A stretch of 64,000 bases of DNA from Roseiarcus sp963824475 (lineage in GTDB: Bacteria; Pseudomonadota; Alphaproteobacteria; Rhizobiales; Beijerinckiaceae): the NCBI GenBank assembly GCA_963824475.1, contig CAWGPR010000009.1, forward strand, positions 310,001 through 374,000, in the 5' to 3' direction. Made by a program: the position numbers and the translations under genes. Numbering within the stretch: the stretch's first letter is position 1; every line of letters begins with the position of its first letter. Positions 44,968 to 53,901 of this stretch are shown in pieces. Under the pieces are notes generated by a model. The model had not been told where the DNA came from and ran no database searches. It was given only the letters and a program-made list of their open reading frames with translations.

Positions 44968-46188
44968 ATGAATAAGGATGGCATAGACGGCGCTGCCGGT
45001 CCCCTTCACGGCATTCGCGTGCTCGACCTTACGTCGGTCGTATTGGGGCCGCTCGCAACACGAATTCTTGGCGACTATGGCGCAGATGTCATCAAGGTCG
45101 AAAGCCCATCGGGCGATATGATGCGCGCCAATGGCGTTTCTCGGCACGAAGGAATGAGCTCTATTTTTCTCGGGTTGAACCGTAACAAGCGTTCGTTGAG
45201 CATCGACTTGCGGAAAAGCGAAGGCGCCGAAGTGCTCGCGCGTCTGATGCCAACCACCGACATCCTCGTGCATAACATGCGGGCTGAAGCGATCGAGCGG
45301 TTGGGTTTCGGGTACGCAGCCGTAGCTGCGATAAAATCCGATATTGTCTACTGCGCGGCAACCGGATTTGATCAGAGTGGCCCTGACAAGAACAAGCCTG
45401 CGTTTGATGATATCGTTCAGGCGGCAAGCGGTCTCGCTGCTATCGCCAGCATGGGGCGTGACAACCCCGCTTATGTGCCGACTTTGGTGGCCGACAAGAC
45501 TGTCGGCATTGCGGTCGTCAACGCAATCCTTGCCGCAATGCTCCACCGGGCGCGCACCGGCGAAGGCCAATATGTCGAGGTGCCCATGTTCGAGACCTTC
45601 ACGGATTTCGTCCTGGTCGAGCATTTGGGCGGCAAGACGTTCGAGCCGCCGGCCGGACCGGCTGGGTATGCCCGTCTCCTAGGCGGCGGGAGAAAGCCCT
45701 CGCCGACAAAGGATGGATACATCGCAATGCTGCCCTATACGGGGAGACACTGGATCACTTTTTTCAAAGCAATCCGCCGTCCAGACCTTGCGGCAACATT
45801 GCAGGTCGAGGACGAACGGCAACGTAATGCCAACATCCGCGCGTTGTACTCTGTCTTGGCGAAGGTCACGCCGCATCGCACCACCGCCGATTGGATGGCC
45901 ATTTGCGAGCGACTGGATATCCCGGCCTCTCCGCTGACCTCGCTCGATGATCTCCCAGATCAGACGCAGCTCAAGTCCGTTGGCTTATTCCAAGCCATGG
46001 ATCATCCGACAGAAGGTACGCTCAACTATGTACGGCCGACCGTAAAGTTCGCGCGATCGCCGGCAAGCGTGCGCGCGCCCGCACCTAGGCTCGGGAACCA
46101 TTCTCGTGAAATCTTGCGGGAGGCCGGATGTGCGGACAGCGAAATCGATGCGCTGATAGAGCGGCGCGTCGTCATCCAGCATGAATAG
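44968..46188 (+). CDS. Class III (CaiB/BaiF) CoA-transferase
   Basis: The 406-residue family III CoA-transferase opens with GIRVLDLTSVVLGPLATRIL, then DYGADVIKVESPSGDMMR, and LNRNKRSLSIDLRKSEG. The catalytic Asp is in AFDDIVQAASGLAAI. The C-terminal domain has LDIPASPLTSLDDLPD and a typical tail (PRLGNHSREILREAG). It would activate a carboxylic acid by moving CoA from a donor thioester. It leads the operon 44968-48118. ATG 44968 is preferred over TTG 44959. An IclR-type operator lies upstream. Confidence 0.9.
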   Translation: MNKDGIDGAAGPLHGIRVLDLTSVVLGPLATRILGDYGADVIKVESPSGDMMRANGVSRHEGMSSIFLGLNRNKRSLSIDLRKSEGAEVLARLMPTTDILVHNMRAEAIERLGFGYAAVAAIKSDIVYCAATGFDQSGPDKNKPAFDDIVQAASGLAAIASMGRDNPAYVPTLVADKTVGIAVVNAILAAMLHRARTGEGQYVEVPMFETFTDFVLVEHLGGKTFEPPAGPAGYARLLGGGRKPSPTKDGYIAMLPYTGRHWITFFKAIRRPDLAATLQVEDERQRNANIRALYSVLAKVTPHRTTADWMAICERLDIPASPLTSLDDLPDQTQLKSVGLFQAMDHPTEGTLNYVRPTVKFARSPASVRAPAPRLGNHSREILREAGCADSEIDALIERRVVIQHE

Positions 46189-46199
46189 CCTGAGTAACT

Positions 46200-46529
46200 A
46201 TGGAATTAAAACTCTCCGAAGAAGACCGCATGCTGAAGGAGCTGGTGCACCGCTTCGTGCACGACGAATTGACGCCGCTGGAGGTCGGTGTTCTCAAGCG
46301 CGAACCCGCGGGCAAGGGACTTGGGCTTTCGCCGGAGGAACGCAAGCGCATTGACGGCTTGTCGCGCGAACTCGGCCTATGGGAGCTCGATGCGCCGAAG
46401 GATGTCGGTGGCATGGATCCTTCGGCCGTCTCTCTCGTCGCGGTGAACGAGGAGATGGGGCGCACGATCACCCCCAGTACCCTGCCGCCGGATTTACCGA
46501 ATTTGCGCATGCTGATGGCGACGGTCTAG
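46200..46529 (+). pseudogene. Acyl-CoA dehydrogenase, N-terminal domain only
   Basis: The 109 residues cover only the N-terminal helical domain (EEDRMLKELVHRFVHDELTP, then ELGLWELDAPKDVGGMDPSA) and end at STLPPDLPNLRMLMATV. There the family continues with the FAD-binding and catalytic domains, which are absent. The next gene starts 11 bp later, so an internal deletion of about 900 bp is likely. It could not act as a dehydrogenase. Confidence 0.78.
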
Positions 46530-46539
46530 GCACGAAGCG

Positions 46540-47328
46540 GTGACAGTCATGAAGGAAAGGTATGGGGAGGTAACAGTCCGCATCGACCGCGCCGTGGCCG
46601 TCGCCGAACTGAACCGCCCTCCCCACAATCACGTCACGGTCGACCTGATGCGCGACCTTGCCGACGCGCTGGACGACATCGACACCGAACGCGATCTTCG
46701 CTGCACGGTTCTGGCCGCCGCGGGCAAGAGCTTCTGCGCAGGTGCGGATTTTTCCGCGCCGGCCGCGGTCGGAGGATCGCCAAGCACGGGCGTAAACGCG
46801 CTCTATAACGAAGCTGCGCGCCTGTTTTCGGCAAAGAAGCCCATTATCGCTGCGGTGCAGGGCGCAGCCATCGGGGCGGGGCTCGGCCTAGCGCTGGTTG
46901 CCGATTTCCGGATCGCGGCGCCGGAGGCGCGTTTCTCTGCCAATTTCGTGAAGCTCGGCTTTCACCCGGGCTTCGGCATCAGCTACACCCTGCCGCGCGT
47001 GATCGGCATGCAGAAGGCAACCCTGATGTGCCTGACGGGGCAGCGCATCAAGCCGGATGAGGCGCTTTCCTGGGGCCTGGTCGATCATGTCGTGCCGGCC
47101 GAAGAGCTGCGCGCGGCCGCACTCTCCTTGGCGCGCGAGATCGCGGAGAACGCGCCGCTTGCTGTGCAATCCACACGCGCCACCCTGCGCGAAGGGTTGG
47201 CCGAACAGGTGAAGGCGCAGACAGACAAGGAATTCATCAAACAGACGGCATTGCGCAAAACGAAAGACTTTGCCGAGGGCATTCGCGCGGTGGCCGAACG
47301 CCGTCCCGGCGATTTCACCGGCACATAG
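46540..47328 (+). CDS. Enoyl-CoA hydratase/isomerase-family protein
   Basis: The 262-residue crotonase has CTVLAAAGKSFCAGADFSAP and the oxyanion hole QGAAIGAGLGLALVADFRIA. In place of the two catalytic Glu of hydratases it has Gly in IGAGLGLAL and Val in ANFVKLGFHPGFGISYTLPR. Hydration is therefore doubtful; isomerisation, hydrolysis or C-C cleavage are alternatives in this superfamily. The gene is 11 bp after the truncated dehydrogenase and 13 bp before the hydrolase. ATG 46549 is an alternative start. Confidence 0.85.
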   Translation: MTVMKERYGEVTVRIDRAVAVAELNRPPHNHVTVDLMRDLADALDDIDTERDLRCTVLAAAGKSFCAGADFSAPAAVGGSPSTGVNALYNEAARLFSAKKPIIAAVQGAAIGAGLGLALVADFRIAAPEARFSANFVKLGFHPGFGISYTLPRVIGMQKATLMCLTGQRIKPDEALSWGLVDHVVPAEELRAAALSLAREIAENAPLAVQSTRATLREGLAEQVKAQTDKEFIKQTALRKTKDFAEGIRAVAERRPGDFTGT

Positions 47329-47341
47329 CTGGAAGGTGACG

Positions 47342-48118
47342 ATGGCGTTTCTCGACCGGGATGGCGTGAAGATCTACTACGAAGTGCATGGAGAAGGCCC
47401 CGCGCTCCTTCTGACCCACGGCTATTCGGCAACCTCGCGCATGTGGACGGGGCAGATCCCGCCGCTGTCCGAACATTTCAAACTCATCTTGTGGGACATG
47501 CGCGGTCATGGCCAGTCCAACTATCCCGACGATCCATCCGCCTATTCCGAAGCGGCAACTGTTGGCGACATGGCCGCGCTGCTCGACGCTATCGGCGCCA
47601 AAACCGCGATCGTCGGCGGGTTGTCGCTGGGCGGCTATATGAGTTTGGCCTTCCATCTCGCCCATCCGGAGCGCACGCGGGCGCTGCTCATCATAGATAC
47701 CGGTCCGGGTTACAAGAGTGATGAAGCGCGCGAAGGCTGGAACGTGAGTGCGCTGAAATCAGCAAACCGATTTGAACGTGAGGGGCTCGCCCCGCTTGCC
47801 TCCGCTACGGCGGAACGACCGAACGCCGGTCACCGCGATGCGTCGGGCCTTGCGCACGCCGCACGCGGCATGCTCACGCAGAAGGATGCGCGAGTTATCA
47901 ATTCGCTGGCCAACATCGCCGTGCCGTCCCTGGTCGTGGTCGGCGCGAACGATACCTCATTCCTGAAGGCGTCGGACTACATGGTGGCGAAGATACAGCG
48001 CGCGAAAAAAATAGTGATCCCCAACGCCGGTCATGCTGCGAACATCGATCAGCCAGAAGCCTTCAACGCCGCACTTCTCGAATTCCTGCGTAACGAGGGT
48101 TTGACCCATCGACCCTAG
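47342..48118 (+). CDS. Alpha/beta hydrolase
   Basis: The 258-residue protein has LLLTHGYSATSRMW (oxyanion HG), the nucleophile elbow VGGLSLGGYMSLAFHLAHPE, the Asp in VVVGANDTSFL and the His in IPNAGHAANIDQPEAFNAAL. This is the triad order of Abhydrolase_1 enzymes such as C-C bond hydrolases, lactonases or thioesterases. Within this CoA pathway it may release a product from an ester, lactone or ring-cleavage intermediate. ATG 47342 follows a GGAAGGTG ribosome site. Confidence 0.87.
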   Translation: MAFLDRDGVKIYYEVHGEGPALLLTHGYSATSRMWTGQIPPLSEHFKLILWDMRGHGQSNYPDDPSAYSEAATVGDMAALLDAIGAKTAIVGGLSLGGYMSLAFHLAHPERTRALLIIDTGPGYKSDEAREGWNVSALKSANRFEREGLAPLASATAERPNAGHRDASGLAHAARGMLTQKDARVINSLANIAVPSLVVVGANDTSFLKASDYMVAKIQRAKKIVIPNAGHAANIDQPEAFNAALLEFLRNEGLTHRP

Positions 48119-48271
48119 AGACATGTGGACAAACGGCCTCATGCCTCCTCTCTCACGACTCTCAGGGAGTTGCATCCTTCATTTCTGCGGACCAGACGAC
48201 AATGGGGGCAAGTCCGGACGCAATGTGCTTTTGCCGTCGTGGATATTAACACGGCCCGTGCGAACGGCACG

Positions 48272-49051
48272 ATGAGGGTCACGGTGGCTGGTCCTGTGGT
48301 GAAGTCGGCGCGGCGCGTATTCGAAATCATGGAGTTCTTCGACCGTGAGCGCCACCCGCTGGGGCTCAAGACGATCTGTGCCAGGCTTGGATATCCGGCG
48401 TCGAGCGCCGCAGCGATCCTCAAGAGTCTTATGGCGCTGGGCTATCTTGAATATGACCGCAAGACGCAGACCTATCTGCCGACGATGCGCATTGCCGTTA
48501 TGGGGCGCTGGGTCTCCGACCAATTGTTCAGCGAGAGCAAGCTGCTTCCGCTCATGGAAGATTTGCGGCAGCGAACGCAGGAAACGGTCATCGTCGGCAC
48601 CCAGAGTGACATCAGCGCGCAATATGTCCATGTCCTCCGCACCTATCACCCGCTCAGCTATGCTGTCGAGCCGGGGTCCCTCCGCCCGTTAGGGCGGAGC
48701 GGCGTCGGGCTAGTGCTGCTCAGCGCAAGATCCGACGCCGAAATCGACGCGCTGATCTACCGCAGCAACTATGCCGAGCCCGTGCGCAGCCGCCGCGTTG
48801 CCTTGCAGGACGTCATGCGCGACGTGGAGGCTATCCGGCGCCAAGGATATTTCTTTTCTTGTCATCGTTACACGGAAGGCGTTGGTGTGATTGCGATGCT
48901 CCTGCCGACCGCTCCATTCAACCGCACCTTTGCCGTTGCGCTGGGAGGCCCGGTGCAGCGCCTCGAAAAGCACCTCGAGGAACATCTCGCAACGATGCGA
49001 AAGGCGATTGGGCGATCCGTTCGAGCTGCCAAGAGCGGGGACGTCAAATAA
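48272..49051 (+). CDS. IclR-family transcriptional regulator
   Basis: The 259-residue protein has an N-terminal winged helix (KSARRVFEIMEFFDRERHPL, then LKTICARLGYPASSAAAILK) and an IclR effector domain (VIVGTQSDISAQYVHVLRTY, LRPLGRSGVGLVLLSA, EGVGVIAMLLPTAPFNRTFA). ATG 48272 suits the domain start; the frame is open to 48125. A 19-bp palindrome follows the stop by 10 bp and is repeated upstream of the CoA-transferase gene, so it probably regulates both flanking operons in response to a pathway acid or its CoA ester. Confidence 0.88.
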   Translation: MRVTVAGPVVKSARRVFEIMEFFDRERHPLGLKTICARLGYPASSAAAILKSLMALGYLEYDRKTQTYLPTMRIAVMGRWVSDQLFSESKLLPLMEDLRQRTQETVIVGTQSDISAQYVHVLRTYHPLSYAVEPGSLRPLGRSGVGLVLLSARSDAEIDALIYRSNYAEPVRSRRVALQDVMRDVEAIRRQGYFFSCHRYTEGVGVIAMLLPTAPFNRTFAVALGGPVQRLEKHLEEHLATMRKAIGRSVRAAKSGDVK

Positions 49052-49060
49052 GCTTCGGTC

Positions 49061-49079
49061 ATTCACATATGTGAAAGCG
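49061..49079. promoter_or_regulatory. IclR-type operator, site 2
   Basis: This is an identical, inverted copy of the 19-bp site at 44899-44917; its palindromic core TTCACATATGTGAA is at 49062-49075. It lies 10 bp after iclR and about 100 bp before the dehydrogenase operon starting at 49181. Confidence 0.7.
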
Positions 49080-49180
49080 CAAGCATTCATCTGAATCCGC
49101 TGGCAGATACTATGCGACATCGGCTTTAATTTCGTTCCGAACAGGTCAAGCGCGGGTGGTCTACCTGGCGGTTTGGAAGG

Positions 49181-50251
49181 ATGTTGCCGTTGGATTTTTC
49201 TTTTGGCGAAAACGACGCCATCATCGCTAAGACTGTCGAACGTTTCGCTGCCAGCGAGTTGCGGCCGCATTTGCGCGACTTTGAGGCCTCACGGGCAGTA
49301 AGCGATATGGTGCGCAGACGCTATGCTGCGCTGGGCTTCGAGACGATCGACTTGCCCTCTGCGGCCGGAGGAACCGGCCTTGGCATGATCAATCGGGTGT
49401 GGATCAACCGGCTGCTCGCCGAAGCCGATGCCGGTGCAGCGCTTGCCTTGGATCGTTTCGCGCCGGCGGCATACGTTCTTGCGGAATTCGGCGGCATCGA
49501 TGTTCTGGGCCATGTGCTTGAGGCGATATCCGGCGCCGCGAACAGTCGGTTGGCATTGGTGATGGACCCCGGAACGGGCGCCGCGTCCGGTGAATTGATC
49601 CAAGGCGAAGTCGCATGGGCGCCCGCGAGCGGCGCCGATGTGCTGATCGGTCTTGGCCCCGGAGGTGCCTGGGTGTTGGAGAGCGGGTTTGCGTTCGAGC
49701 CGGTGCGCGGCGCTGCGCTTCACGCCGCGGGCGCCAGCCACATACGCTATGCGGGCACGCCCGCCCATATCTGGCGCAACCGTGCCTCTGCGGCCCGCGC
49801 TCTGGCCAAGCTCCGACTTTATTACGCGTCGCTGATATGGGGTGTGCTTGCCGATGCGGCCGGGTTCTCCCGCCGTTACGCGCTCGAGCGCGTGGCCTTC
49901 GGCAAGCCGATTGCGCACCACCAAGCGCTCGCGTTCCTGATCGTCGACATGCATATCGCCGTCGAGCGCGTCGGGCTCCTTGTAGAGGATGCAGCGCGGG
50001 CGATCGACACGGGAACTAATGGCGACGTTTGCGCCGCGCTGGCGTTCGCCGACGCAGTCGAGGCCAGCAGATTTGTCGGACCGAATGGCGTGCAGATCCT
50101 TGGCGGCCATGGCTTCATGCGGGATTTTCCGGTCGAGAAAGCGATGCGCGACTGCCGCGCTCTCGGCCTGCTCGGCGGCGGAATCGACACCGCCCGCGAG
50201 GACGCGGGCCGGGCGCTTGCCGCAGCTGCGGAAATCAGGAGTCCGGCATGA
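49181..50251 (+). CDS. Acyl-CoA dehydrogenase-like, non-canonical subunit
   Basis: The 356-residue protein has the dehydrogenase N-terminal helices (TVERFAASELRPHLRDFEAS) and C-terminal helices (RYALERVAFGKPIAHHQALA, VQILGGHGFMRDFPVEKAMR). The usual flavin-contacting TEPxxGSD block is missing from a shortened middle domain. The catalytic EGT region is replaced by LGLLGGGIDTARED. This matches the partner-type subunits of heteromeric dehydrogenases. Its stop overlaps the next gene by 4 bp (ATGA), the canonical dehydrogenase at 50248. It likely forms a complex with that protein. Confidence 0.82.
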   Translation: MLPLDFSFGENDAIIAKTVERFAASELRPHLRDFEASRAVSDMVRRRYAALGFETIDLPSAAGGTGLGMINRVWINRLLAEADAGAALALDRFAPAAYVLAEFGGIDVLGHVLEAISGAANSRLALVMDPGTGAASGELIQGEVAWAPASGADVLIGLGPGGAWVLESGFAFEPVRGAALHAAGASHIRYAGTPAHIWRNRASAARALAKLRLYYASLIWGVLADAAGFSRRYALERVAFGKPIAHHQALAFLIVDMHIAVERVGLLVEDAARAIDTGTNGDVCAALAFADAVEASRFVGPNGVQILGGHGFMRDFPVEKAMRDCRALGLLGGGIDTAREDAGRALAAAAEIRSPA

Positions 50252-51415
50252 TGGATTTCAGTCCGGCGCTCCATGCTCAGGTCGAACGCGCCCGCGAATG
50301 GGGTCGCACTGAGGTCCGGCCAGCGGGCCTCGAGGCAGATCGCAACGGCGCACCGCTTCCGAGTGATCACCCTTATTTCGCCAAATACATCCAGTTCCAA
50401 GCGCTGCATCGTCGATCCTTTGAGGCAAGCGATCTGCTCGAGGGTCCTGTGGTGCAGCGGGCCGTGCTCGCCGAAGAGAATGCGTATTGGGACCGTGGCA
50501 TGGGCGTCGCGGCGCCCGGACCAGGCCTACCCGCCGGCATCGTCGAAAGCTCCGGCACTGCCGAACAGCGCCATCGATTTCTCGGTCCGTTCCGGGCACT
50601 CGATAAGCCGCGCTGGGGAGCCTTTGCGCTAACCGAGCCCGGCGGCGGCTCGGACACGGCCGCGTTCCGCACGCGCGCCATACGCACCGACCACGGATAT
50701 CTGCTGAACGGCGCGAAATGCTTCATCGGCAATGCCGCGCGGGCCGACTGGGTGCTCGTGCAGGCGGTGTTGGAACCCGACAAGGGCCGTGCCGGCCAAC
50801 GCGCATTGTTTGTCGAGCGCGGCACGCCGGGCATGACCGGCATCAGAATTGAAAAGAAGATGGGATTGCGAGCATACGAGTTCGGTCTCGTTTGTTCTCG
50901 AGAACTGCGAAATTCCACGCGACAATATTCTAGGCGGTGAGCATCCCCGCGAGAGCTCCGAGCGCTCCGGTGCCTATGCGGCGACCATGGGAACGCTCAA
51001 TACGAATCGCGTCGGCGTCGCCGCAAGCGCCGTCGGACTGGCACGCGCCGCATACGAAGAGGCGCTGGCATTTGCCACGGAGTCCGGCGCGATTACCTCG
51101 GTGCGCGTCCGCGACCGGCTTGAAGCAATGCGCCGTCAACTTCGCGCCGCGTGGTTGATGACCCTGCGCGCGGCGTGGAAAGCGGACCAGAAGATCGCGA
51201 ATGTCGTCGATGCTTCAATGGCAAAGGTCTTCGCGGCTGAAACCGCCCAAGATCTGGCCAGTGCGGGAATGGAGATTGTCGGGCTGGAGGCCGGCGCTGG
51301 CAATCATTTGGTGGAAAAGCTGTTCCGAGATGCCAAGGCCCTCAACATCGTCGAAGGAACGGGTCAGATCCAGCGAATCATCATCGCAAGAAACCTCGTG
51401 GGCCTACCGCGATGA
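50248..51415 (+). pseudogene. Acyl-CoA dehydrogenase, catalytic type, frameshifted
   Basis: This is a full-length, about 389-residue dehydrogenase when the frame is corrected. The flavin block is ALTEPGGGSDTAAFRTRAIR, with LNGAKCFIGNAARADW after it. The catalytic Glu and FAD tail are in LNIVEGTGQIQRIIIARNLV. After KKMGLRAYE (about 50880) the correct continuation (FVLENCEIPRDNILGGEHPR) is in another frame, which fits the loss or gain of one base. Without repair the product lacks its C-terminal half. It is coupled to the preceding subunit gene by ATGA overlap. Confidence 0.82.
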
Positions 51416-51480
51416 CGGCGCCTCGGCCCCAGCCGCCATGCCGCGCCACGGACCAAGATCGAGGATAAGCGGCAAAGATC

Positions 51481-52590
51481 GTGATCAGTTTCGAATTCAC
51501 ACAGGAGCAGCTCCAGTTTCGCGAAATGCTGCTCGCCTTCGCGAAGAAAGAACTGGCGCCTCGCGCGCGCGATGCGGACGAGGCCCGCTGCGCACCGGCC
51601 GACTTGCTCGATGCTGCCTGGTCGCTCGGCATTTCGGGCCTCTCGATCCCGGAGGTCTATGGTGGCGCCGGTGCGGCCCGTTCGGCAATGACAAGCGCGT
51701 TGATGCTGGAAGCAATGGGTTACGGCTGTGCCGCGCTCGCCTGTGCGGCCTTCGGGTCGTCCCTGTTCGTCAATCCGATGATCGATCTTGGTTCTGAGAA
51801 ACAGAAGAGGCACTACCTGCCCGACTTCTGCGGTGAAAAGCGTAAGGTGGCAACGCTTGCGCTCCATGAAGGATCGTTCGCTTTTGATCCTACTCGGATT
51901 GCGACGCGCGCGACGCGCAGTCCCGCGGGCTGGCGCATCACGGGCGCCAAGCGGCTGGTGCCGATGGGCCGGGAAGCGCATGTCATGCTCGTATTGGCAC
52001 GGGCGTCGGATGCGCCGGGGCTTGCGGGGATCAGGACTTTCATTGTGCCGGCCTCGGCTCAGGGCGTCACTATCGCGCGCGAGAGCGGAAGCGTCGGGCT
52101 GGCAACGGCAGACTTTGCGCGCGTCGACCTCGCGAATGTGGCGATTCCGCCCGATGCGATTCTTGGCGAAGGCGACGGCGCCGATATTCGCCCGTTGCTG
52201 GCAAGCCTGCGGATCGGAGGTGCCGCGCTCGCGGTCGGTCTGGCGCGCGCCGTAACGGATTTCGCTATTCCCTACGCGAAGGAGCGCGTCGCCTTCGGCG
52301 AGCCTATCGCCAAGAAGCAATCGATCGCCTTCATGCTCGCGGATATGCATATCGAATGCGACGCGATGCGGTGGATGGTGTGGAAGGCGGCCGCGGAACG
52401 CGATGCGGGGCGTGATGCCTCGAAAGCGTTGATCCTCGCCCAGAACTATGTAAACCGCCACGCGATCAAGGTTGCCGATGACGGCCTGCAGATCTTCGGA
52501 GGCCATGGCTACATCCGCGATCTCCCGCTTGAGATGTGGCTGCGCAACGCGCGGTCGCTGACGATCCATGCCGCGTTGACAGCCGCATAG
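51481..52590 (+). CDS. Acyl-CoA dehydrogenase-like, non-canonical subunit
   Basis: The 369-residue protein starts at GTG (VISFEFTQEQLQFREMLLAF as encoded). The N-terminal and C-terminal helices are normal (AVTDFAIPYAKERVAFGEPI, LQIFGGHGYIRDLPLEMWLR). In place of TEPxxGSD it has TLALHEGSFAFDPTRIATRA, and it ends NARSLTIHAALTAA with no EGT catalytic motif. It resembles the second subunit of heteromeric dehydrogenases. It is followed 11 bp later by a canonical dehydrogenase at 52602, repeating the arrangement of 49181/50248. Confidence 0.83.
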   Translation: MISFEFTQEQLQFREMLLAFAKKELAPRARDADEARCAPADLLDAAWSLGISGLSIPEVYGGAGAARSAMTSALMLEAMGYGCAALACAAFGSSLFVNPMIDLGSEKQKRHYLPDFCGEKRKVATLALHEGSFAFDPTRIATRATRSPAGWRITGAKRLVPMGREAHVMLVLARASDAPGLAGIRTFIVPASAQGVTIARESGSVGLATADFARVDLANVAIPPDAILGEGDGADIRPLLASLRIGGAALAVGLARAVTDFAIPYAKERVAFGEPIAKKQSIAFMLADMHIECDAMRWMVWKAAAERDAGRDASKALILAQNYVNRHAIKVADDGLQIFGGHGYIRDLPLEMWLRNARSLTIHAALTAA

Positions 52591-52601
52591 CAGAGGCATC
52601 C

Positions 52602-53780
52602 ATGGTCGATTTCGCACTATCGAGCGCCGATCGCGATCTCCTCGATGCCGTTGCCGCCGAAGCCAAAGCCGGCGAGAAATACACCCGCTACTATGAGGAG
52701 CACGAGGACGAGCTTCCACCGAAGGCGTTCCCGGAGGCGAAGGCTTTTCCGTCCATCATCGAACGCATGTCCCGCCGGTCACGCGATGATACAGCCGGCG
52801 TCGTCATGCACTTGCTCGCAAGGATTGAGCGCGAAGCCCATAACGGCCTGCCCCTGCGCCGATTACGGTCGGGACTGGGCAACGCTGCACTTAACGCGAG
52901 CGGTACACCGGCCCAAAAGGACCGCTGGGCCAACCTACTGTTGGCGATGTCGATAACCGAACCCGGCGCCGGCTCCGACACGAAGGCCATTCGCACGACC
53001 GCAAGACTCGAGGGCCACGAATGGGTGCTCAATGGCGACAAGATCTTCGTCACCAATGGCGTTCGATGCGATGGTGTGATCGTTTGGGCGACGGTTGACA
53101 AATCTGCTGGCCGCGGCGGCATCAAGTCGTTTCTGGTCATGAAGGGAACGCCGGGATTTGAAATCGTGCGCAAGGAGAAGAAGCTCGGCATTCGCAGCAG
53201 CGATACCGCGGCCTACGCATTTCGCGAATGCCGCATCCCGCGCGACCATCTCATTGGGGGCGATGAGAGCGTGCCGCGGTCTTCCGATGCAGGTTCGGCC
53301 TCCTATAGCGGCGTGCTGAAGACGTTCAATATGACACGGCCCAGCGTGGCCGCGGGCGGCATTGGCAAAGCGCTCGGCGCCTTTCGCTTCGCACGCGAAC
53401 GGCTCGCCGAAGAAGGTGTTGCGGTCGACTGGGATGCAGGACCGTTCGAGCGTTGCGCCGCGGCAGAGACATTAATTGAACTCGAAGCCGACATCGAGGC
53501 GGCCACGCTGACCGTCCTCAGGGCGGCGTGGCTGGCCTCTCGGGGCGAACCAAACAATCTCGAGGCCTCCGTCGCGAAGGCCAAAGGCGGCGAATTGTGC
53601 CGCACGGGACCCCAGCGTGCGATGGAGGTACTCGGTGCGATGAGCCTTAGCCACGATCATCCGGTCGAGCAATTCCTGCGCGATGGCCGCATCACAGACA
53701 TCTATGAGGGGACCGGGCAGATTCAGCGGCTCGTTATTGCCCGCGCGATTCTTGGATATTCATCTGCGGAGCTTACGTGA
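52602..53780 (+). CDS. Acyl-CoA dehydrogenase, catalytic type
   Basis: The 392-residue flavoenzyme has SITEPGAGSDTKAIRTTARL, then WVLNGDKIFVTNGVRCDGVI, the insertion-rich middle KKLGIRSSDTAAYAFRECRI and the catalytic Glu with FAD tail in ITDIYEGTGQIQRLVIARAI. It oxidises an acyl-CoA to the 2,3-enoyl-CoA, passing electrons to ETF. It is 11 bp from the non-canonical dehydrogenase at 51481, its probable partner subunit. No defects are seen. The chain length or ring specificity is unknown. Confidence 0.9.
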   Translation: MVDFALSSADRDLLDAVAAEAKAGEKYTRYYEEHEDELPPKAFPEAKAFPSIIERMSRRSRDDTAGVVMHLLARIEREAHNGLPLRRLRSGLGNAALNASGTPAQKDRWANLLLAMSITEPGAGSDTKAIRTTARLEGHEWVLNGDKIFVTNGVRCDGVIVWATVDKSAGRGGIKSFLVMKGTPGFEIVRKEKKLGIRSSDTAAYAFRECRIPRDHLIGGDESVPRSSDAGSASYSGVLKTFNMTRPSVAAGGIGKALGAFRFARERLAEEGVAVDWDAGPFERCAAAETLIELEADIEAATLTVLRAAWLASRGEPNNLEASVAKAKGGELCRTGPQRAMEVLGAMSLSHDHPVEQFLRDGRITDIYEGTGQIQRLVIARAILGYSSAELT

Positions 53781-53901
53781 TCCGCCGGAACTCATCGTTG
53801 AATTCCGGGCATAGCGGCGCCCGTCGGGTTCCGATTTCAGGCGACAATCTCGCACTGTCGATTGCCGGGGAAAAACATGCCGCCGAAAAGGAAAAATATT
53901 G

